Origin: Nemertoderma westbladi
Taxonomy: Eukaryota > Xenacoelomorpha > Nemertodermatida > Nemertodermatidae
NCBI GenBank assembly: GCA_032718475.1
Contig: JAUCBJ010007364.1
Location: forward strand, 1 to 61,714
Length of the DNA: 61,714 nucleotides
Direction of reading: 5' to 3'
The notes under the pieces: generated by a model
Databases searched by the model: none
Told to the model about the DNA's origin: nothing
What the model saw: only the letters and a program-made list of their open reading frames with translations
Translations under genes and position numbers: made by a program
Shown: piece after piece, positions 52,301 to 59,215 of the stretch
Layout: each line of letters starts with the position of its first letter
Position numbering within the stretch: position 1 is the stretch's first letter

Positions 52301-55300
52301 TAGTTCGTACGTAGCGGGTAGAAATCAACTTACTGGTAGTTCGTACGTAGCTGGGTAGAAATCAACTTACTGGTAGTTCATAAGTAGCGGATAGAAATCA
52401 ACTTACTGGTAGTTCGTACGTAGCGGATAGAAATCAACTTACTGGTAGTTCGTACGTAGCTGGGTAGAAATCAACTTACTGGTAGTTCGTACGTAGCTGG
52501 TAGAAATCAACTTACTGGTAGTTCGTACGTAGCTGGTAGAAATCAACTTACTGGTAGTTCGTACGTAGCTGGTAGAAATCAACTTACAGGTAGTTCGTAC
52601 GTAGCGGGTAGAAATCAACTTACTGGTAGTTCGTACGTAGCGGATAGAAATCAACTTACTGGTAGTTCGTACGTAGCGGGTAGAAATCAACTTACTGGTA
52701 GTTCGTACGTAGCGGATAGAAATCAACTTACTGGTAGTTCGTACGTAGCGGATAGAAATCAACTTACTGGTAGTTCGTACGTAGCGGGTAGAAATCAACT
52801 TACTGGTAGTTCGTACGTAGCGGATAGAAATCAACTTACTGGTAGTTCGTACGTAGCGGATAGAAATCAACTTACTGGTAGTTCGTACGTAGCGGATAGA
52901 AATCAACTTACTGGTAGTTCGTACGTAGCGGATAGAAATCAACTTACTGGTAGTTCGTACGTAGCGGATAGAAATCAAATTACTGGTAGTTCGTACGTAG
53001 CTGGTAGAAATCAACTTACTGGTAGTTTGTACGTAGCTGGTAGAAATAAACTTACTGGTAGTTCGTACGTAGCGGATAGAAATCAACTTACTGGTAGTTC
53101 ATACGTAGCTGGTAGAAATCAACTTACTGGTAGTTCGTACGTAGCGGATAGAAATCAACTTACTGGTAGTTCATACGTAGCTGGTAGAAATCAACTTACT
53201 GGTAGTTCGTAAGTAGCTGGGTAGAAATCAACTTACTGGTAGTTCGTACGTAGCGGGTAGAAATCAACTTACTGGTAGTTCGTACGTAGCTGGGTAGAAA
53301 TCAACTTACTGGTAGTTCGTACGTAGCTGGTAGAAATCAACTTACTGGTAGTTCGTACGTAGCTGGTAGAAATCAACTAACTGGTAGTTCGTACGTAGCT
53401 GATAGAAATCAACTTACTGTAGTTCGTACGTAGCGGGTAGAAATCAACTTACTGGTAGTTCGTACGTAGCGGGTAGAAATCAACTTACTGGTAGTTCGTA
53501 CGTAGCGGATAGAAATCAACTTACTGGTAGTTCGTACGTAGCTGGTAGAAATCAACTAACTGGTAGTTCGTACGTAGCGGGTAGAAATCAACTTACTGGT
53601 AGTTCGTACGTAGCTGGTAGAAATCAACTTACTGGTAGTTTGTACGTAGCTGGTAGAAATCAACTTACTGGTAGTTCGTACGTAGCGGGTAGAAATCAAC
53701 TTACTGGTAGTTCGTACGTAGCGGGTAGAAATCAACTTACTGGTAGTTCATACGTAGCGGGTAGAAATCAACTTACTGGTAGTTCGTAAGTAGCTGGGTA
53801 GAAATCAACTTACTGGTAGTTCGTACGTAGCGGGTAGAAATCAACTTACTGGTAGTTCGTACGTAGCTGGGTAGAAATCAACTTACTGGTAGTTCGTACG
53901 TAGCGGGTAGAAATCAACTTACTGGTAGTTCGTACGTAGCGGATAGAAATCAACTTACTGGTAGTTCGTACGTAGCGGGTAGAAATCAACTAACTGGTAG
54001 TTCGTACGTAGCGGGTAGAAATCAACTTACTGGTAGTTCGTACGTAGCGGAAAGAAATCAACTTACTGGTAGTTCGTACGTAGCTGGTAGAAATCAACTT
54101 ACTGGTAGTTCGTACGTAGCGGGTAGAAATCAACTTACTGGTAGTTCGTAAGTAGCTGGGTAGAAATCAACTAACTGGTAGTTCGTACGTAGCTGGGTAG
54201 AAATCAACTTACTGGTAGTTCGTACGTAGCGGGTAGAAATCAACTAACTGGTAGTTCGTACGTAGCGGGTAGAAATCAACTTACTGGTAGTTCGTACGTA
54301 GCTGGGTAGAAATCAACTTACTGGTAGTTCGTACGTAGCGGGTAGAAATCAACTTACTGGTAGTTCGTACGTAGCGGAAAGAAATCAACTTACTGGTAGT
54401 TCGTACGTAGCTGGTAGAAATCAACTAACTGGTAGTTCGTACGTAGCTGGTAGAAATCAACTTACTGGTAGTTCGTACGTAGCGGGTAGAAATCAACTTA
54501 CTGGTAGTTCGTACGTAGCTGGGTAGAAATCAACTTACTGGTAGTTCGTACGTAGCGGGTAGAAATCAACTTACTGGTAGTTCGTACGTAGCTGGGTAGA
54601 AATCAACTTTTGCTGCTTCCAAACGACCGTTTTCTCTTTCTACCATCTTCCGATATCGTTTTAGATTTTTAATCATAAGATTTTTGCGGGTCAGCTCGTA
54701 ATGATTACGGAAATGACAGATCCTCATGTGTTCCTCTAAGTAGGCGTGGTCGAAAATCTCCTTCATAAAGCCGACGTCACACCAGTAGAGATCCCATTCG
54801 GCTTCACTGAGAATAAAAATACACGGGACATAATATGTTTCATGCACGTAAACATGGCATAAACAAACAGCCCCCCTAATGTATGTAGCACGCTAAGTCA
54901 ATGACATTTTGTTGATTAAATATTGTTGTTAAATATTGATTAAATATTTTAAAACATTGCACGGCAAGGTGGCATTTGGTGTCCACCGTAAAATTATATT
55001 TGTAATTCTATATCTATATACTCTAACCTAAGGGGGGGGGGGGGGGGGGGTGCTTACCAAAAATCATTAAATGGCAGAGGAATAGTAATTTGAAAATTAG
55101 GGGTGGAGTAAAGGTGTTTAAATAATTATTATCTTCATATTATTAATATATTCAAGTACGTACAAGCAATGAATCTATATTATGTATAAGTTCTATACTG
55201 ATTATTAATATGAATTATATATGTACAAATTATTATTAAATTTAATATATTAAGTTAAAGATTATCGCGTTTGCTGTTACTTCCATCCTTTTATTGTGTT

Positions 55301-56357
55301 TCCCTCAATCATTCACTTAATTATTATTATTGATACAGATATACCATATAGGGTACTTTACTTACTCTTTAACGTCCTGTCACCCCCTGGCCCGTAGGAC
55401 GTCTAGGATGGTACTTTACTTACTCTTTAACGACCAGCCACCCCCTGGCCCGTAGGACGTCTAGGATGGTACTTTACTTACTCTTTAACGTCCTGCCACC
55501 CCCTGGGCCGTAGGACGTCTAGGATGGTGTTCTGGAGGTACTTTACTTACTCTTTAACGTCCTGCCACCCCCTGGCCCGTAGGACGTCTAGGATGGTGTT
55601 CTACTTACTCTTTAACGTCCTGCCACCCCCTGGGCCGTAGGACGTCTAGGATGGTGTTCTGGAGGTACTTTACTTACTCTTTAACGTCCTGCCACCCCCT
55701 GGCCCGTAGGACGTCTAGGATGGTGTTCTACTTACTCTTTAACGTCCTGCCACCCCCTGGGCCGTAGGACGTCTAGGATGGTGTTCTGGAGGTACTTTAC
55801 TTACTCTTTAACGTCCTGCCACCCCCTGGCCCGTAGGACGTCTAGGATGGTGTTCTGGAGGTACTTTACTTACTCTTTAACGTCCTGCCATCCCCTGGCC
55901 CGTGGCACGTCTAGGATGGTGTTCTACTTACTCTTTAACGTCCTGCCACTCCCTGGCCCGTAGGACGTCTAGGATGGTACTTTACTTACTCTTTAACGAC
56001 CAGCCACCCCCTGGCCCGTAGGACGTCTAGGATGGTACTTTACTTACTCCTTAACGACCAGCCACCCCCTGGCCCGTAGGACGTCTAGGATGGTGTTCTA
56101 CTTACTCTTTAACGTCCTGCCATCCCCCGGGCCGTAGGACGTCTAGGATGGTGTTCTACTTACTCTTTAACATCCTGCCACCCCTTGGCCCGTAGGACGT
56201 CTAGGATGGTGTTCTGGAGGTACTTTACTTACTCTTTAACGTCCTGCCATCCCCTGGCCCGTAGGACGTCTAGGATGGTGTTCTGGAGGAAACATTTGAA
56301 TCTGATTGGCCGATCGAGAGTTGGTCTTCTACGTTCCAAATATTTCGGATAACCAGC
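22258..56357 (-). CDS. TTLL9: Tubulin tyrosine ligase-like 9 (nine exons found; 5' end missing)
   Basis: An ATP-grasp ligase of the TTLL family that modifies axonemal tubulin; TTLL9 and its relatives are linked to glutamylation and beating of cilia and sperm flagella. Exons by position: 56357-56233, 54806-54575, 34636-34496, 33380-33170, 32241-32183, 29761-29565, 24467-24354, 23863-23739, 22328-22258. All junctions are GT-AG with matching phases, giving 424 residues plus stop. Visible motifs are SQGKGIFLF (about 145), the [16 protein letters not shown] block in exon 4, HLTN (239-242), [10 protein letters not shown], then [11 protein letters not shown] with Mg-binding Glu326 and Asn328, and [12 protein letters not shown] near the C-terminus. 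No ATG exon was located upstream, so about the first 20 residues are unknown. The key ATP-grasp residues are present and no internal stop is seen. Most of the 34-kb span is minisatellite and one retrotransposon. Confidence 0.95.
22515..23738. repeat. Donor-seeded 38-bp minisatellite in TTLL9 intron 8
   Basis: About 32 units. On the minus strand the unit begins TCG|GTTAGTAACACCC and continues CGCTACGGGTTATTGCGTCACCA. The first TCG|GTTAGT is the real exon end and donor. Blocks of units differ by GTAGCGGGT versus GTAGAGGGT. The last unit at the low-coordinate end is degenerate. Confidence 0.95.
23739..23863 (-). CDS. TTLL9: TTLL9 exon: [20 protein letters not shown] block
   Basis: 125 bp, phase 2 to 1. 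The acceptor is CAAACTCTTTTATAG|GTTGAC and the donor is CTTTCTCG|GTTAGTAAC. It ends in STNSFL. Its last three bases plus the donor are reproduced in every unit of the next array. Confidence 0.95.
24354..24467 (-). CDS. TTLL9: TTLL9 exon: [11 protein letters not shown] catalytic block
   Basis: 114 bp, phase 2 to 2. The acceptor is TTTTTATTTAAAG|TTGG and the donor is GAATACAA|GTGAGTTG. It encodes [20 protein letters not shown] with the Mg-coordinating Glu326 and Asn328 of the ATP-grasp fold. Confidence 0.97.
24530..29226. repeat. 65/69-bp minisatellite filling TTLL9 intron 6
   Basis: About 70 units contain GGGATTACACGCGCTAACCC, then TTCATTGCCGGAACAGTACG, then GACTGCTGG with 0 to 2 extra CTGG before ATGGTTT. 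Variable positions are AAGGATT/AAGTATT/AATGATT and the number of 4-bp CTGG steps. A block of about 600 bp is duplicated (roughly 26580-27180 and 27180-27780). Unlike the other intron arrays it does not start at the donor. Confidence 0.96.
29565..29761 (-). CDS. TTLL9: TTLL9 exon: [13 protein letters not shown] ... [10 protein letters not shown] block
   Basis: 197 bp, phase 0 to 2. The acceptor is TTTTGATTTGATTTAG|GGATGT and the donor is TTGAAACC|GTAAGTTT. It encodes [20 protein letters not shown], then [11 protein letters not shown]. Confidence 0.96.
30084..30917 (+). mobile_element. 5'-truncated non-LTR retrotransposon insertion with target duplication
   Basis: The coding part (about 30084-30696) reads [15 protein letters not shown], then [21 protein letters not shown], then [15 protein letters not shown] and [16 protein letters not shown] know this C-terminal block from invertebrate retroelement proteins; its R.D...FDV pattern suggests a nuclease-like domain, without certainty about the family. 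A 3' untranslated stretch follows, ending in A(8). The insertion is bracketed by the 11-bp direct repeat AGAGATTACAG (30073-30083 and 30918-30928). Truncation, A-tail and target duplication together indicate target-primed reverse transcription. Confidence 0.8.
31119..31775 (+). pseudogene. 5'-truncated RTE-like LINE, reverse transcriptase C-terminus
   Basis: An open stretch encodes [17 protein letters not shown], then [41 protein letters not shown] and [22 protein letters not shown]. This is the familiar C-terminal portion of invertebrate LINE reverse transcriptases. It ends near a short TAG-repeat tail (about 31757-31773). It lies in TTLL9 intron 5, antisense to that gene. A second, rearranged copy is at 33510-33945. 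Confidence 0.8.
32183..32241 (-). CDS. TTLL9: TTLL9 small exon with HLTN motif
   Basis: 59 bp, phase 1 to 0. The acceptor is CTATCTTGGCTGCAG|ATATCC and the donor is GATAGG|GTTAGC. The Thr-Asn of [16 protein letters not shown] is characteristic of TTLL enzymes. It joins upstream SIDDT and downstream GCKW in frame. Confidence 0.95.
32355..32840. mobile_element. Foldback element in TTLL9 intron 4
   Basis: Left arm 32358-32500 and right arm 32684-32836 are inverted, diverged copies. Matching blocks include GGAATCGCGTAATTT and CTTACTGGGTCTCAT. The spacer includes one copy of the repeat also seen at 9797-9850, and a third, inverted copy lies just outside at 32895-32962. No ORF is evident. Confidence 0.65.
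33170..33380 (-). CDS. TTLL9: TTLL9 exon: [16 protein letters not shown] block
   Basis: 211 bp, phase 0 to 1. The acceptor is GGTTTGTTTTAG|GGGGAG and the donor is GATACTT|GTATCC. It encodes the [27 protein letters not shown] and SIDD segments. Confidence 0.93.
33510..33945. mobile_element. LINE 3' fragment inverted internally (twin-priming pattern)
   Basis: 33531-33730 is the reverse complement of sequence matching 31410-31605. 33808-33945 is the direct continuation, matching 31595-31725. The two pieces meet at the shared GCCCATGACT. The split and inversion at one point in a 5'-truncated LINE copy fits the known twin-priming outcome of target-primed reverse transcription. It lies in TTLL9 intron 3. 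Confidence 0.75.
34496..34636 (-). CDS. TTLL9: TTLL9 exon: WIMKP ... [12 protein letters not shown]-grasp block
   Basis: 141 bp, phase 0 to 0. The acceptor is ATTTTATTTTACAG|TCTGAG and the donor is ATTTCT|GTAAGAAT. It encodes [14 protein letters not shown], then [20 protein letters not shown], the nucleotide-binding segment of TTLL enzymes. Confidence 0.96.
34660..37776. repeat. Donor-seeded 36/37-bp minisatellite, TTLL9 intron 2, 3' portion
   Basis: About 85 units of the same repeat as at 49798-54574, cut off from it by the retrotransposon. It runs to within about 25 bp of the next acceptor, so the host intron is essentially all repeat. Several small ORFs on both strands are repeat by-products. 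Confidence 0.96.
37777..38973 (-). mobile_element. 3' LTR of the BEL/Pao element
   Basis: 1,197 bp. The left end is TGTTCGCGCTTTCAG directly after target duplication GGTAG (37772-37776). The right end is AAAGCTTTTACA. Confidence 0.95.
38974..41989 (-). other. 3' region of the BEL/Pao element with unrecognised small ORFs
   Basis: About 3 kb between the gag-protease stop and the 3' LTR. Two minus-strand open stretches (40030-40413, 127 codons; 38922-39257, 111 codons and running into the LTR) have no motif I recognise. No integrase zinc finger or D,D-35-E pattern was found. It may be leftover integrase/3' UTR sequence or an unrelated third ORF. Confidence 0.45.
41990..46201 (-). CDS. Gag-protease polyprotein of BEL/Pao element, pol core deleted
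   Basis: A 1,403-residue open frame starting at a true ATG. In order: an N-terminal Ala/Glu/Lys-rich coiled coil (about 90-210) with 54-bp in-frame tandem repeats; a conserved gag region (about 530-730); zinc-knuckle-like motifs CVLC...H...C (about 825) and [14 protein letters not shown] (about 858) followed by CAKCGAKHH; and an aspartic protease of the BEL type with [11 protein letters not shown] (Asp about 1000). The [15 protein letters not shown] segment, which normally leads into reverse transcriptase, is followed within about 60 residues by [19 protein letters not shown], which normally lies at the end of RNase H. The intervening catalytic region, including the YVDD-type site, is gone without breaking the frame. 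Integrase is also missing. It is retroelement coding sequence, not a host gene. Confidence 0.92.
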   Translation of the reverse strand: MSDAKQNLSDSLLDTTESEVTAEKPHKRDAIDIYLSDYQRFLGDDELRRRLEGLSPNSEGAKLVLDAIDVDRLAANQAKFDEQLRIAREKEEQVRKKRIEDRKTAAAAVAAAEAERKAAEAAAEAKAAAAAVEAERKAAAAEAKAAAAAVEAERKAAAAEAKAAAAAVEAERKAAAAEAERKIAVAEAERRASEETTQLELENLQERQDSFNKQLTASNMQMMNRSTPKRQGYTSSEEGDTTDTEGGGNRSRLSRRKRTFHRQKLPDLPPAVRRQLNNTNLESTEPTDQIITIERLPTIVDEPEISRPVLEITPSIIDTPVLPEATYKFPLHSTKLPVPRRTAQETVQVLDPERNIPNLSPVVPRLPATTLADPVSAVDWVDERRRGMDILLGEMKENRIRSSQQVRELEGTVQHLKGTVRESRLELQEVQQSIALERDKLVNTQRGIPPPSVTMCQPVRSEVSHAQGVEPTRIYTASEVETPIVNPIKGNYRPVDNDIPYRTDHNPRNLYIDNSILNNTMAQESFTRQMARTEAWQAVKVGEIVKFNGDEMKWLPFNEYYKDNIQNSVLSNGEKLRYLIECLEGSPKLMALKFIGHPDGLRQVWDTLNIRYGNRNNIAKYLYAKLMAPRKFLSSGIIEFSDEIQEICRQLDWLGKSHEYQNSMVVGALASTLPKGGVGTRWDKKVLYMMEQQQRDPTMTDLMSFLDREVKLQLLRQSREKTPENKVSEKPVSRRRVTPVCYTDDGESQTSQGEDSGKDTDRSYYVNKMPKDQVSKSESRPNDRREPVQKTLPTSPKRIQVRKPEERTSVHHIAQVKVSNIKPKCVLCDGPHRLNACDKFLRKSLKDRREVMWDKRLCYNCLRRGHQRRTCNSDARCAKCGAKHHILLHTEFERNSPSQVSESELHVQFSDVNDTDQSEMEGFYTDEFSDQNESCYLINTTAVYRALMYEKDTNSDLTLTTSDQQPSWKAPTSNIGIREFPVVQLRVHGPQKSYIVNALLDSGSTGTFIDKELAEVIFAGQPKFRTKLNMSGIMQVWNSTVAADYYIGELSTPQDELGEHSIRSVKMVAIKNFATTQADLYNWDEDESIQHLNIPRFQTDYPGVQILIGQNAHEALETLEKRPAQPQPLQTYAVRTRVGWYLTGPSRRTLRERLLQDRVCQVSEWEDDTSEGDDPTEGTPHSSDNDNLSSNVDQWRYCPKKFNPTDIASRGATPQELTDTIDRLGEPDFLSKENEWPPHLTPTEIRPAKGAEKVEPETRTGGSELFEPGIDLSVLHIARDDAMDLNLPTASGSFMKIRESDWSSGTSDVSQGLSPLLQRATDHYSSWNRLCDAVIYFERCFYRHYSRTKRKPVIVFRMQRLNHPVGRLCLPEGNGGLSGNCGRQDSHPTTTSLILQTSRDSIT
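46202..48588 (-). other. 5' leader of the BEL/Pao element, with internal duplications
   Basis: No ORF of note. Two direct copies of a block of about 240 bp, offset by 289 bp, lie at about 47640-47880 and 47936-48170; both contain TGCAGACTCCGAAATGATTA. Nearer the gag start (46330-46700), the motif AATACCGGTAT recurs in about three diverged repeats of 120-130 bp. Confidence 0.7.
48589..49792 (-). mobile_element. 5' LTR of the BEL/Pao element
   Basis: 1,204 bp, TGTT...TACA on the plus strand. Apart from a 7-bp indel (an extra ATGCAGT in a GCAGTAT repeat here) and two substitutions noticed, it is identical to the LTR at 37777-38973. It is followed on the right by the target duplication GGTAG (49793-49797). 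Confidence 0.95.
49798..54574. repeat. Donor-seeded 36/37-bp minisatellite, TTLL9 intron 2, 5' portion
   Basis: About 130 units by length. On the minus strand the 37-bp form is the last 33 nt of the preceding exon plus GTAA, so each junction recreates CTACCA|GTAAGTTGAT. The 36-bp forms have TACCCGCTACG, TATCCGCTACG or TACCAGCTACG in place of TACCCAGCTACG. The array begins at the true donor and continues past the retrotransposon to 34660. Confidence 0.96.
54575..54806 (-). CDS. TTLL9: TTLL9 exon: [11 protein letters not shown] ... [12 protein letters not shown] block
   Basis: 232 bp. The acceptor is TTTTTATTCTCAG|TGAAG, joining phase 2 to give Asp-Glu-Ala-Glu-Trp. The donor is GAACTACCA|GTAAGTTGAT, phase 0. 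It encodes the most conserved N-terminal TTLL9 block and ends in [11 protein letters not shown]. Its last 33 nt are the founder of the following array. Confidence 0.96.
54880..55351. other. Remainder of TTLL9 intron 1: AT-rich with a poly-G run
   Basis: Contains about 18 consecutive G near 55032-55050 and otherwise AT-rich sequence. No exon or element was identified. Confidence 0.6.
55352..56232. repeat. Donor-seeded minisatellite in TTLL9 intron 1, 58-69-bp units
   Basis: About 14 intronic units plus the exon itself. Read on the minus strand, each unit is a copy of the 3' end of the preceding exon (up to 57 nt, coding [15 protein letters not shown]) followed by GTAAGTAAAGTA or GTAAGTAG. Short units (58 bp) and long units (69 bp) alternate in part. 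Confidence 0.93.
56233..56357 (-). CDS. TTLL9: TTLL9 exon (first found): [19 protein letters not shown] block
   Basis: 125 bp. The acceptor is TCATCTACAG|GCTGG and the donor is AAAGA|GTAAGTAAAG, phase 2. The translation matches the TTLL9 N-terminal block 'IRFK....NT..DVL..R..W..V'. The last 57 nt of this exon plus 12 intron bases form the unit of the adjoining minisatellite. Confidence 0.88.
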
Positions 56358-59215
56358 CTGTAGATGAATTAATTACTATAATATTATAATATAATTAATT
56401 AGTTAATGTAATCATCCTGAGACATCGATAGGATGCAACTACCGATCACGGTCTGATAATCTCAACTTAAGTTCTCGATTCTTTCAACCCTTTAGAGGAA
56501 CCGCGCTGGCGCTCGGTAAATAAAATGCCTCGAGAATATTGGAAAAAAAAAGAAATAAAAAAAATAAAAATTTTTTTTCCCCTGTAAAAGGGAATTTTTT
56601 TAAGTTCCTTGATAGAGCGATATACGTGTTACAAAATAAATTGAACTGCAGTATCTCACTTACTTAGGCCTATTGCTTCCATGTTACTGATATTACCAAT
56701 TACCTTAAACTTCAACTCCTGATGCTGCCTTACTTAATCTTAAATAATTTATTGTTCTTGAATATTTAGTACGTAACTAGAAAGCCACTTAATGGAACCC
56801 CCCCCCCCCCCCCCCCACGTAACACTTTTTTTGAAATGTCTACAATTTCACAATAATGAGAGGACCAAGAGTAGACCTACATTATATCAGGGAAGTTTAC
56901 AATTATGCACGGCCGGTCACGTCAGGCGCGTCCCAGGGAATTCAATGACACGCTGATATTTGCAATCAAGACGATTCTTATGCCGATATTTCAAATGGAA
57001 AATATATTGTGGATTCCACTTCATTTCTAGGGCGGAGCAAAGTACAGAAGTAGGCCTAAGTAGATACAGGTACGGGTATCAGCGGTAATGTTGGAAAAAA
57101 GATGAGAGCTCGTAGTTTTACAACATATTGTATGGGAATTTAATTATAGGTGAGAAGACGTCATCACCAACATCCTAAATGTATGATAGCCATATGATTG
57201 TAGACTATGCAGCATTGTATCCAGTATGCAGCACTCATAAGCTGTATTGAAGCAGTTCATTACAATTCTTACAATTATCATAATAACCGCGAATCCTGGC
57301 ATTTATTTAGCAAAAGACGTGCTGCGCGAAGGCTGCACCAATTTTAATTTTTTGAATTTACTAGCTTCAGTACCACGGGCTTTGCCTGAGACTTATAGTT
57401 TTCTTAAATATCGAAATGTATTACCTTTTTAATTATAACTATAATACCGGTAGTTTAATGAAATCAAAATTTTATTTCACCTTTCCACTAAGTCGATGTT
57501 TCTACAACTCATTTTCCCATAGGACCAATCGTTTTCTTAAATAGTGAAATTTATTACCTTTTTAATTATAACTACATTTGTTTTATTTCATTATTTATTT
57601 ATTTCATTAACATTATACACACAGGTTTGATACCATGTTGATTGTTGTCTCCATGCGAAGTTTCGGCTTCATACAATTTGTGGTACTGGAGTTATACGCG
57701 TACAAACAAACGTACTGTACAAACAGATACAACTTTATTACAACTTTCTAGAACTTTATTTTTGTAATTTTATAGTTTTTTTTCTTTAATCCCTTAAATT
57801 TTTAAATAATTTTTCAAAAAATTTAGTATTTTCACATTTATATACTTTTGAACCGCTGGATGGATTTTGATTCTGTTTTCTGCACATTGTAGCCAAACAT
57901 TTCAGCTTTAATATGACTTACCATAATTTTGATATTTGATGTTGATACAACCCAAGCAGCATGCGATATCCGTCGTATCTGTCGGATATCCGTTTTCCCA
58001 AATTTGTAGATATGTTTTTAATATTTTGGTGGCCCTCTTGTGACATTTATTTTAATATACAACATTGTTGTAGCCCTCTTGTAACATTTGCATGTAACTA
58101 ACTTTTCCAACATATCAGGTGACTGAAGGATATACCTCCGATAAACGCAATATCAGATTTATTTTTAGCGATATTCTGTGCATGTATATGTTATTCCAGT
58201 TATATCAGTAAACGACAAAGGAATTTATTCATGGGAATAAATTTTTGACTAAAATAACTCCTGATTTCCATACATGTTGACGATGTAATGCTGATATCGT
58301 TATCCATATTTATAGTTTTCTGGAAGTAAAGAGTGCAAATACGATGTTTATCTGATATTTTTTGTATATTATCTCAGCATATTATACGATGAGCAAGAAT
58401 ATTAAATATACTGAGAATAATATACAGACAATGTACGCAAAGTGGTGGGATTTATTACGGTTATTGTTCGTATATCGTTTTGAGACTTTTGAGACGATGT
58501 TGCACGTGGACGTGGGAACAATTTGTTAACAAACGTGGAATATACGAAAAATATCCGCTGGCCTATTCACAATATACGAAACATAACAGTTTTCTTTCCC
58601 ACGCTAGCAACTACACATTAGGAGTACATGTTGTTATTGCATAGAGACAATTAGACTAGCCTATATATCACTGTCAATTGCCATCTTGTGCAATTAGTCT
58701 TGTTGAGACTTGCGAGCAGGTGAACTATTACAGTATTATATATAAAACATATTTCGTTAGTATACAGTAGTTATTGTTTAATTCATCTGCAAATGTTTGT
58801 AATGTTTTACAGTAAAATTAAACATAATTTATATTAAATTTATAGTTATAAATTTATAAATTTATAGTTTATAAATTTATAGTTAAATTTATAACTTACC
58901 GGTAGATAAAATTATATTAAACAAGAAAAATTTAGATAAAATATAAAAATAATAAAAATACAAATAGGGTAACATTTACCGCCATAAGAGTAGGGTAACA
59001 GTAACTACTGCATTGCATAGTAATACGGCATTCCGTGAATGACAGAATTACCCTGCTTTTTTGTGATTTCTGTGTTAATTAAAGCAAATTAAATGTTTAT
59101 GTAAATTTATTTCGCTAACTAAAACTCTAAAATCCAAAATTTGCAGTTATTAGTCATAAGACACACGGACCGGACATGGATTACCATACTGGATAAAATT
59201 TGAGAATGGAATATA
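56358..59215. other. AT-rich intergenic stretch between TTLL9 and the transposase ORF
   Basis: It should contain the missing 5' exon or promoter of TTLL9, but I could not pick one out. Visible: a C run of about 20 (56799-56816), a diverged direct repeat (about 57400-57445 and 57530-57575, both with TATTACCTTTTTAATTATAA), and many GATATCCG/ATATCG-like motifs at 57960-58580 that may be subterminal repeats of the following transposon. Confidence 0.4.

Noticed and set aside
57247-57432. 61-codon ORF with a hydrophobic start (MKQFITILTIIIITA)
   Set aside because: It resembles a signal peptide, but part of it lies in a diverged direct repeat and nothing supports expression. It was not annotated as a gene.
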